Below, piece after piece: positions 55,633 to 64,000 of a stretch of DNA of 64,000 bases. Under the pieces are notes generated by a model. That model did no database searches and was not told where the DNA came from. It saw nothing but the letters and a program-made list of their open reading frames with translations. Source of the DNA: Megalonaias nervosa (lineage: Eukaryota > Mollusca > Bivalvia > Unionida > Unionidae); assembly GCA_016617855.1 (NCBI GenBank), contig JAECUM010001154.1, forward strand, positions 1 to 64,000, written 5' to 3'. The stretch's first letter is position 1, and every line of letters begins with the position of its first letter. The translations under genes were made by a program, and so were the position numbers.

Positions 55633-55912
55633 AAGGAGCTACATTTAGAGAATTGTACATTGAAATAAATGGTACTAATATTGGAACAGCTAAATATCCT
55701 TTTACGTATCCTTATTGATAACACATGATCCTACCCCAACCACTTCGATGCACTCTTTATAAAAATATCTAATAAAAGAGCAATTATTAAACGGGCAAGA
55801 GATTTAATGTGAATCAGTCGATCCTAAAACTGTAAATGAAAGTCGTTTCTTTCCCAGTTTATCCGTTGCTGCATTGTTTGGGGAGAATCTGTAAATTCTT
55901 TGTACATGCAGG

Positions 55913-55913
<1 letters not shown>

Positions 55914-55995
<82 letters not shown>
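55914..55995. repeat. (TA)n microsatellite
   Basis: Uninterrupted TA run. Confidence 0.95.
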
Positions 55996-55998
<3 letters not shown>

Positions 55999-55999
55999 T

Positions 56000-56957
56000 A
56001 CACGAAGCAGAGGCCATGGTAATTTTAAATGTTAAATATATTTAACATCTATATAATATTACAGCATCACTCGTATATATTGCGACGCCAATTAAAAATT
56101 ACAAATGTGACTTTAATTTGAAGGTCTTAATTTGGCACCAGATTATTTTGGAGTGCCTGTACTGGGTTTCTGAGGTACAAAAGATTATTGAATTCAATGA
56201 TTTATGTATACCAAAGCCTTGGGCAGTAGATTTAGCCGCTATAGTTTTATGGAAGAGCTTGTTTTTTGCATCATGTTATTCGTTTTTCAAACAATGTGAT
56301 AACGGTATATTAATTTTGTATATTTCTCATTACGCGAACTATATCTGCATTAATTTCTACAGTAGATGTTATCCTCGCATAAATGTGCTAATTACGTTTA
56401 TATTTGGTTATTTGGAGGGCCAAATATTGAAAAAGCTGCTAGCTAATTAACTAACAATGGATATATAAATGATATTATTTTAAATGCATATGATTATTAT
56501 TATTATTATTATTATTTATTATTATTATTAGTAGTAGTAGTAGTAGTAGTAGTATTCAAACATACTTTAGAAACTTGAACGTCTGGGCAAGATACTAACT
56601 GATAACTTCCAATCTTCAAAAAGCCTATACTAGTTCCATTCCAATTCATAATTATTCATCAATAGTAGTTTATATTTTAATTTAGGATGATTGCCCGGTT
56701 GTCATTCACCGAGTTTTATAACTCCACTAGGAAAATAAATCAGTGAGCTGTAATAATTCATGTCAAGTGACAAATCATTTCAATTATAGCAAAATATAAA
56801 TTTATATTTCATTATGTAGTTTAGTGAATACGTAGTGTTGATTGCAGCCAAGGCTTTAAAATATATATTTTTTTAAAAACTGATTGAAATATACTTGTAT
56901 TTGTATCCAATATCTGAAGTGGCTTTTCTCATGTATAATTATTTTTATTTTATTCAG
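56000..56957. other. Intron, no gene recognised
   Basis: Contains ATT/AGT triplet repeats at about 56492-56553. The open frame at 56118-56450 has no recognisable domain. Confidence 0.5.
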
Positions 56958-57044
56958 GTAAGATTCGTTCTGAAGTTTAATCCAAATGAAACACAACATT
57001 CAATTCTTGCAAATTTGACAGTTGAACGGATTTATTTCGTGAAT
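56958..57044 (+). CDS. Host exon: FN3-like F strand
   Basis: TTCAG|GTAAGATTC to GAAT|GTAAGT, 29 codons, phase 0 both sides. Reads V-R-F-V-L-K-F-N-P-N-E-T, then L-A-N-L-T-V-E-R-I-Y-F-V-N, the E-F strand layout of FN3. Confidence 0.65.
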
Positions 57045-57399
57045 GTAAGTATTTGATATTCAAAGAAATGTTTTCAGCTTCAAACGACATTATCATAAAT
57101 CATTCTCTATGATATTTTCATGCATTTCATACAGAATATAAAAGTATGCTTTAAATGATTAAATATGTAATGCGTATGCATATTCCTCAAATACCAAACG
57201 TACAATACTAGTTTTGAAAGAAAGCTCCAAGAAATAAAGGAGACATATAAGCTATAAAATATTGTTGATCTTTATATGGTAGAAATGAACAGAATAGTAC
57301 AACTTTATAACATAGCTTTGTGGTACTCTTTATATTTAAAACACAGTTTGGTCCTAGTAGTTTCTTCGCTGAACATTAACATATACTTTTCATATTTAG

Positions 57400-57459
57400 A
57401 TTTCTGCAAATACCAGCATGGTGAAACTGTACAAGGAAACACGACCACAAAAAGTGGTG
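57400..57459 (+). CDS. Host exon: FN3-like G strand
   Basis: TTTAG|ATT to GTG|GTATAT, 20 codons in phase 0. Reads I-S-A-N-T-S-M-V-K-L-Y-K-E-T, directly continuing the previous exon as the end of an FN3 domain. The donor choice is tentative. Confidence 0.5.
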
Positions 57460-57567
57460 GTATATATACTTGTTCTTCCTCGCCGTCATTCTCTAATATT
57501 GTTTAAAACATTATATGGCTATTATCGCATATGCAATCTCAATACAATTTTTCATCATTATCAGTGC

Positions 57568-57570
<3 letters not shown>

Positions 57571-57638
<68 letters not shown>
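57571..57638. repeat. (TA)n microsatellite
   Basis: TA run followed by GTGTGTGTATGC. Confidence 0.95.
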
Positions 57639-57646
<8 letters not shown>

Positions 57647-57698
57647 ATGCATGTATAGTATGTACGCTGTATCAATGATATACCACGAGATGTATACA

Positions 57699-57748
57699 TT
57701 TTTCATTAAAAGGAAACGAAGCTTGCTGAGTTTCCTTTTAATGAAAAA
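57699..57748. repeat. Perfect 19-bp hairpin
   Basis: TTTTTCATTAAAAGGAAAC at 57699-57717 and its exact complement at 57730-57748, loop 12 nt. Possibly a remnant of a foldback or MITE. Confidence 0.85.
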
Positions 57749-57749
57749 T

Positions 57750-58320
57750 TTATACAACGAGTGTATTGACCTAGTGAATAAACTCCTCATATCCCCGAGT
57801 GGGTCCGCTACAAAATGTAGTTCAATGCATTTAGTGGCTATTTACAATCACCTCTGCATATTGATAAGTTGATTGTTTTCTTTTCTTGGTTTCTATTTTT
57901 CTCCACATTGATTATATCAATATAATACACACTTACGATTTAAACATGAAAGATGGTTTTAATGATAAAAGTACAGTAGAGCACTATTTACACTGGGAAA
58001 ACTACGTCATTCACATGAACGCGATTCACGTACCTGCGCATGGAAATTAATTTGGAATAGAAACTAAACCAACTGACGAACCAACAGGAGGTAATTAAAA
58101 TATTTTAATATATTTACAGTTAATCTAAGTCATTATTCTGCTTTAGCAACAGTAAAACCGACCATAACCCTCTCTCTCTCTCTCTCTCTCTCATCATTTG
58201 ATCGGTTTGATTTAACTTTTACCATCATTCGTAAGTCCAGAGATATCGTGGGATGACAAAAAATAAAATCTTCTACATTCGTCAATTCATTGATTTTAGC
58301 CCGTATCTTGCTACTATGGT

Positions 58321-58374
<54 letters not shown>

Positions 58375-58458
58375 GGGGGGGGCCTTTGGACATTTTCATA
58401 TTTAAATAATAATAATCGATTTTTTAGAACATTATGGTATGTTTAAGAAAAAACAAAA
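57750..58458. other. Non-coding with CT/GA microsatellites
   Basis: (CT)n at about 58170-58192 and (GA)n at about 58323-58372 followed by G8, just outside the truncated end of the retrotransposon. No gene seen. Confidence 0.7.
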
Positions 58459-59474
58459 AAGCATGGGGTTTTGCCAACTAAAAGATCCGTAGGGAGAATC
58501 ACTTCTCGACCTAGCATCAGCTTGTTCGGGGTGAATCCGGAGGAAGTGTGCTCAGATGCACGATAGGCCATGCTCGTAAGAGAAAGGTATTGGTCCCAGT
58601 TTTCTGGTTTATCATCCACGTATGCTGCTAACATCTGGCATAAAGTTCTGTTATACCGTTCCACCATCCCATTACACTGTGGATGATAGGGAGACGTTCT
58701 CGTCTTCTTAATCCCTAATATGACACAAAGCTCTTTGAAAACGGCACTTTCAAACTGTCGGCCTTGGTCAAATAACAGTACACGAGGTACGCCAAATCTA
58801 CAAATGAAATTATCCAGCAACGCTTTTGCAACCGTGGTGGCTTCAATATTAGGCAGAGGCACCGCCTCAATCCACTTAGTGAAATGATCTCCGATTACAA
58901 GGATGTATGCATTTTCTTCCTCCGTCTTTGTAAGAGGTCCCAAAATATCCAGGGCTACCAGCTCTCCGGCTTCCCCAGCCGTTATGCCCTGAAGTTTCGC
59001 TCGGCGCTTCTGGTTGGGACTTTGGTGCTGAGCGCAAACGGAGCACGTCGCACAGTAGTCACGAACATCATCCCTCATACCTGGCCAATAGTAACGTTGG
59101 CGTACTTTACTGAGGGTTTTGTCGACACCTAGATGTCCTCCGGCGGCTCCATCGTGACATTGCTTTAGGACTTCTCGCCGCCAGTTGCATGGTACGATGA
59201 TGAAACTTTTAACTGGCTTGCCGGAGCGATCTAGCCAAACTCGCACAAGCATCTCGTCTGACAACTCTAATAATCTGAATGCCCCCCATAAGGCCTTAAC
59301 CTCTGTATTATTCCCTGATACTTCTTCCCAAGCAGGGCGTTGCTTTGCCTCAACCCAACTAATGACTTGTGATAAAGTGGCATCTTGTCTCTGTATCTCT
59401 CCAAAATGTATCCCACTGTCCAGCCGTATGGCAGAAAACCCCACTGTACGTTTGCTACAGTATTTGCACCCGTT
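58443..59474 (-). pseudogene. Gypsy integrase, truncated
   Basis: HHCC zinc part (H-D-G-A-A-G-G-H...C-A-T-C-S-V-C), linker Y-Y-W-P-G-M, catalytic D (V-A-L-D-I-L-G-P-L), D (L-F-D-Q-G-R-Q-F) and E (G-M-V-E-R-Y-N-R-T). The end is lost after D-L-L-V-G-K-T. It is in frame with RNase H but separated by a TGA at about 59475. Confidence 0.92.
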
Positions 59475-60053
59475 TCAAGGTAAGCGACTCAAACCATCAG
59501 CATTCGCATGTCGAGTTTCTGGGCGATGTTCTATCACAAAATCGTATTCTGACAACCAACGGGCCAACTGTCCCTCGGGCTCTTTGACGCTCATAAGCCA
59601 CCTCAGGCTACTGTGATCAGTGCGAACTTTGAAATTTCTGCCGTAGAGGTAAGTCTTAAAGTGTTGAACAAAATGTACGACTGCCAACAATTCACGACGA
59701 GTGACACAATACTGGCGTTCTGTCCCGTCCAGGCAACGGCTAGAGAAAGCTACTACTCTTTCTTTCCCATCTATATTTTGGGATAGGACTGCTCCTATGG
59801 CTTCGCCACTCGCATCTGTGTCCAGTATAAAGGGGCGATTGAAGTCCGGTACAGCCAACACTGGGGCTGAGGCAAGCGCATTGCATAGTTTTTCGAATGC
59901 CGTCTGATGTTCTTCTGTCCAGGTGAAAACAGAGTTCTTTGTCGTAAGTTGGTGTAAAGGAGCTGCAATTTCAGCAAAGTGTCCTACGTACCGCCGGTAA
60001 TAACTACAAAACCCAAGGAACCTCCGCACCGCGGTAATTGATTTTGGAGTGGG
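59475..60053 (-). pseudogene. Gypsy RT C-terminus and RNase H
   Basis: R-R-F-L-G-F-C-S-Y-Y-R-R-Y (thumb), then L-D-T-D-A-S-G (first Asp of RNase H), R-R-E-L-L-A-V-V, R-T-D-H-S-S-L-R-W-L, ending N-A-D-G-L-S-R-L-P. An in-frame TGA near 60051 separates it from the YLDD part; the Trp usual there is lost. Confidence 0.92.
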
Positions 60054-61549
60054 TCATTTCATAAAGACAGCTACTTTCTCAGGATCAGTGGCAACTCCTG
60101 TCGCTGAAATAGTATGACCAAGATACCGAACCTCTCGCGCACAGAGTGTGCATTTGCTGGGTTTCAACTTTAAACCGGTCCCTAGAAGACAGGTAAAGAC
60201 CCGTGCTTGTCTTTCAAGCAACTGCTCAAACGTGCTTCCGAACACTATCACGTCGTCGAGATAATCAGGCAAACTTCATACTGCAACCCAGCTAGGACGG
60301 CTTCCATTAGTCGCTCAAACGTCCCAGGTGCGTTGCATAAACCGAACGACATGACTTTAAATTGATAGAGACCCCTTCTCGTTGCAAACGCTGTCTTAGG
60401 CCGATCAGCCTGCTCAATTTCTACTTGCCAGTACCCCGACATCAAATCTAATGTCGAGAACCAGCTCATGCCAGACAGCGAATCGAGACTATCATCAATC
60501 CTAGGAAGAGGGTACGCATCCTTTTCTGTAACTGAATTTAGCGCCCTATAGTCTACGCAAAACCTCTTCTTTCCATCTTTTTTAGCCACTAATACCACTG
60601 GGGCAGCCCAGGGGCTAACCGACGGTTCTATAACCCCCTTTTTCAGCATGTCGTCCACTTGCATGTCAATCTCCTGTCGGAGATGGAACGGTAATCTTCT
60701 GGGTGGGACTCGAATTGAAGCGGCATTCCCTGTCTTGACTGAGTGCTTCATCAAGTTTGTTCTGCCCAAGTCGTCATCATCTTTAGCAAACACTGTGCGA
60801 AATTCACTTAACTGTCGACTTAGGGCGGCTACTTGTTCAGGAGTCAAATGGCCGCTTGATCTTTTAAATAACTCAGACAAACATGATGGTAGACTGCCGT
60901 TCGGATCCTGTCTGGAACGGTCGACATTTTGTGTCGATAGGGCTGCACTGGCTTCAGCACAACAAACACCAGCCTGCAAGTTTACCACCTCTTTAGTCGG
61001 GTTTAGCAACCGCATAGGCACTGTTCCGTCCATCGTTTTAATGACGGCTCGCGCGACAAGGATTTTCGTTTCATGTCTAAACAATGACAGAGGCTCTAGC
61101 ACTGACTCGGTAGCTAGCTTCCCACAACCAACATTCGCCATCCAACCTCGCGTCATAACTTCCTTCTCTGCCGGGACCCTGATGTTTTCAGCCAAGGTGA
61201 TACGATGACATCCCAAAGACCCCGCAAAGTAGCGCGGGAGCTTTAGTCCCTGCATTTGCAGTGTACACTGTGTAATACTAATGTCGCACTTATGCAGACG
61301 GAAAAAATCTAACCCAAGTATTCCATCGGGCCTAATATCAGCTACGACGAAAACATGTCGCCTTCTGACGCCTTTCCAAGCAATCAAAAATTCAGCCTGT
61401 CCATAAATTTCAATTTTGTTACTGGAGGCACTGATTAGTTGGCTATCCACAGTGCTGAGTTTTGGCTTTCGATGACCAAGTGCTTCATACCGCCTCTTGC
61501 TGATAATAGAAACAGCAGCGCCTGTGTCGGCTAGCAAAGCGAGCTCCAC
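60054..61549 (-). pseudogene. Gypsy aspartic protease and reverse transcriptase
   Basis: L-L-A-D-T-G-A-A-V-S-I (protease), V-D-Y-R-A-L-N-S-V-T and L-D-L-M-S-G-Y-W-Q-V (RT), F-G-L-C-N-A-P-G-T-F-E. A single base missing near 60262 shifts the frame just before the catalytic Y-L-D-D-V-I-V-F. Confidence 0.93.
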
Positions 61550-63008
61550 TCCATTAACAAGACAATGCGTGTACAGTCCCGGTTCTTCGTTTAGGTAACG
61601 TACAGGATTGGGATTTCCTGTATTTCCTATCTTCTTAAGGTCTCCCTTTCGTTGGTCTATTTTTCTCCGCTGTTCGTTATCTTTGTTTAAAGGCCTGGTA
61701 CATTCGCTTTGGTAATGACCCCAACCATTACAATCCCAACATTATACCCCTGATCGCCTTGCATCACGCTGCTTATACTCCGACTGGTACCAACGATCTA
61801 ATCTCTTTTGATGTTCTTCAGTCAACTTCTTATTTTGTTCCATTAGTTTCTCTACTTTTGCTTCAAGCTGTTCAATCACAGTTTTATCTGTACTCTCCTC
61901 ACACATGCCTGCAGACTCTTCAGAATCTCTACAAGCCTGCAGACTCTTCAGAATCTCTATTGTCTTCTGCTTTACACCAGCACGCAGAAAAGCCTCCCAT
62001 TCGACCCCTACTCTGATGGCTTCTTGCAAACTGTTAGGTCGATGACGCCAAATTTCAAGTTTCAAATTTTCATCTTGTACCGCCCCTAAGAAATGATCTT
62101 TTGTTTGCAAGCCTATCGCGAATATCAGGTGGGCAACCTGGATATGCCAGCGAAACAAGTCTTTGTATAGTTTGGCCTAATTCAGGGAGCGTTTCCCCTC
62201 TTCTCCTGAAGCAGCTTCGGAGCGGTGCTTTGTAGTACTCGTCTTGGTTGCGAGGCGCAAAGCGAGCTTCCAAGGAAGCTTTCAACTTTTCAAATTCGAC
62301 TTGACCGGGCTGGACCTGGAGATCTGTCAAGACTTGGAGGGCATCTTTCCTTAAACACGCAGCCAAGCGTAATCCCTTTTCAATTTCGCTCCAATCATTT
62401 ATCATTGCACAGTGTTCGAAATGTGTCATATAGTCAAGGAAAGGTTGAGAACCATCGTAAGTGTCTGCCTTAACTGTTGCCTTAGTTCGAGTTAGAGCCA
62501 GAGAAGGCCTACATTCTGTTTTTCCAGTCTCGACTTCTTTGGTCTCCTGAGAGCCTGGCGTCTCTCTTCCATCTTTTATCTCACTGCGGCTCCTGACCGA
62601 TCTTTCTCTTAACAAATGGTCCATGGTTGTGCCCAATTTTTCAAACTTCTCCGTAATGAGGGTATCTATCGTCTCGAGCAAACTATCAGTAGGCGAACTA
62701 ATCGCACTCTTGGATACTGGATACGTGTTTCGATTATAACTGTCCGACTTCACGTTCTCAGGCCCACCATCCTTTATAGTTCCGAACCTCAAATCATCAG
62801 ACCTGGCACCCAATAAACGTGCATTGCCATCATATTTATCGGCCTCGCACGGAGTCGAGGTCATAAGGAACTGGACATCACTGTCTACGTCCACGAGTTT
62901 TCTCTGCCTCACATCAATAGGCGACAATGGCGACAAGAGTCGCCAACGAACAGACTGTGGTAAAGGCGTATCAATTAAAGAGGTATGTGTACCACTGCCT
63001 GTAGCCAT
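61550..63008 (-). pseudogene. Gypsy gag with zinc knuckle
   Basis: ATG 63008 (M-A-T-G-S-G-T-H-T-S). Matrix/capsid-like region with D-G-S-Q-P-F-L-D-Y-M-T-H-F, a slip near 62110, a coiled coil (I-E-Q-L-E-A-K-V-E-K-L), an in-frame TAA at 61742, then the zinc knuckle C-W-D-C-N-G-W-G-H-Y-Q-S-E-C (C-x2-C-x4-H-x4-C) leading into protease in the same frame. Confidence 0.88.
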
Positions 63009-63084
63009 TATAATTATTTATACAAATTCCCCTTCAGTATTCCCTGTTTGCCTGTACTTGGTAAGAAACTGCTACCAATTGCTA

Positions 63085-64000
63085 CTCAAATCGGGAGCAA
63101 ACAGATGTAAATTTGTTGTTGTTGTTATTGTTGTTGTTATTGTTGTTGTTAATAAATAAGGTTTGTTTATCAATGGTCGCTATTCACAATTACTCAGACC
63201 AATGTATGAAGTTTTCAGCTTGCTGGGAGCGGAGCCGCTCTGTCAAAACCGAATTTATGGAATTTTAATAAAATAAAAATAGAGTGAAATGAACGATTAT
63301 CTTGGTCAAATCTGTGTGTGTCTAATTTATGCTATTCTAAGGGGGGGGGGGGCATTGTCAAACACGTTCTTTATTACTGGTTCTTCTTTTGTTCATTAAG
63401 AATTCTACAACCAAATTCATAAATCTGGCATACAAAATATTTCATGGCCAATAATTCTGACATTTTCAGTTCATTCGAACTCAGTTTTTACAAATCGATC
63501 CTTTTGCCTCTCGATCTACCACGTGTAGAAAACAAATGTCACACGCTTTTTTACTGACCGACTTTTTTTTATTTTTTTATTTTTTTTTTTTTCCTTCCTG
63601 CGCCTTCTGTAGACACTCTTTCTGTCTCATCATTATATCAAATCCGGGATTAAGTATTCCTTCCTAACTGAACATATGCACTCAAATGATACATATATCG
63701 CAAGGACAAATAAACCTATCTACTTTCGCAGACTTAATGTCGCGAGACCAAAATAAAACATTTTAAAGGCGCTCTAACATTATTAATATTTATTTATTTA
63801 TCTATTTTTTTTAATTTTTTTTATAGGACACGTCTTTCTTTCCAAACTGCGAAGGAATAGTCTGTATTAAACATGATAAAACCAAATCACTTACAACACT
63901 ATGACAGAACTATTCAAAGATCCCACCGCTGCCACCAGAAATTTTCTTGTTACAAGCCAGGGGTCTTTGCTTGACCGAGCGGTGTCAAACCCTGGCGCGA
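63085..64000. other. Probable 5' LTR region and flank
   Basis: Contains (TTG/TTA)n at 63112-63157, G10 at about 63342-63351, and long T-runs. A 5' LTR should start here on the minus strand but its outer edge cannot be set without a second copy. A TTTTTATAG|GACACG junction at 63825 resembles a splice acceptor with a short open frame after it (D-T-S-F-F-P-N-C-E-G-I-V-C); weak. Confidence 0.4.

Larger units (their letters stand above)
58459..63084 (-). mobile_element. Ty3/Gypsy LTR retrotransposon, 3'-truncated
   Basis: One gag-pol reading direction with zinc knuckle, aspartic protease, reverse transcriptase, RNase H and integrase in Gypsy order. The integrase frame ends abruptly at about 58459 in unrelated sequence, so its end and the 3' LTR are missing. 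A primer-binding-like TTGGTAGCAG lies at about 63071-63080 on the minus strand, which would put the 5' LTR to its right. Confidence 0.92.

Noticed and set aside
58884..59616. Plus-strand frames opposite the Gypsy integrase and RNase H
   Set aside because: Shadows of the strongly supported minus-strand retrotransposon genes.

Overview
The window looks like nuclear DNA of a lophotrochozoan animal, most likely a mollusc. Supporting signs are AT-rich introns, long (TA)n and other microsatellites, GT/AG-bounded exons, tRNA-headed SINEs whose body resembles the core shared by molluscan SINEs, an LTR retrotransposon, a LINE remnant, and three separate sets of virus-like (Polinton/adintovirus-type) genes. 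The species cannot be fixed from the sequence alone.

Layout. (A) 1-5991: part of a compact virus-like element bounded by a 1,032-bp, almost perfect inverted repeat that runs off the left window edge. All genes read leftward: a C-terminal piece of a Polinton/F54H12.2-type capsid protein, a Cys/His protein, an adenain-type cysteine protease with a normal AATAAA signal, then three small lysine/glutamate-rich genes. Each small gene has its own TATA module and ends in a textbook histone-type 3' stem-loop with a purine-rich downstream element. This is the most unusual feature of the window. (B) 5992-18975: non-coding DNA with SINEs, a diverged LTR-like repeat, a signal-peptide exon (8668-8752) and a dead LINE (14898-16290).

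(C) 18976-35618: a complete Polinton/Maverick (Polinton-1), 16.6 kb, with about 340-bp terminal inverted repeats flanked by the 5-bp direct repeat ATAGG. It carries protein-primed DNA polymerase B, an HNH endonuclease, a PLA2-like/integrase/chromodomain fusion, a zinc ribbon, adenain protease, small basic and membrane-active-like virion proteins, major and minor capsid proteins, a packaging ATPase and a fibre-like repeat protein. Many genes have one or a few frameshifts or stops; the HNH gene and the major capsid gene are open.

(D) 35624-44430: a solo-LTR-like repeat (36355-37288) and host exons encoding fibronectin type III (FN3) segments (37933-38144, 40600-40780, about 41078-41139). (E) 44435-about 53770: a second, different and more decayed Polinton (Polinton-2), with ATPase, PLA2-like domain, integrase (the catalytic Glu position reads Gly), helicase-HNH, a membrane protein, fibre, protease, small virion protein and major capsid protein. 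It lies in an intron: further FN3-like exons follow at 56958-57044 and 57400-57459. (F) 58459-63084: a Ty3/Gypsy retrotransposon on the minus strand, nearly full-length gag-pol but truncated at its 3' end.

Within each virus-like element the genes fit a virion programme: polymerase and integrase for replication and insertion; ATPase, protease and capsid proteins for particle building; fibre and PLA2-like domains for attachment and membrane passage. None of the three looks autonomous now. The host gene, if the plus-strand exons belong together, is a large secreted or membrane FN3 protein whose introns have absorbed both Polintons.
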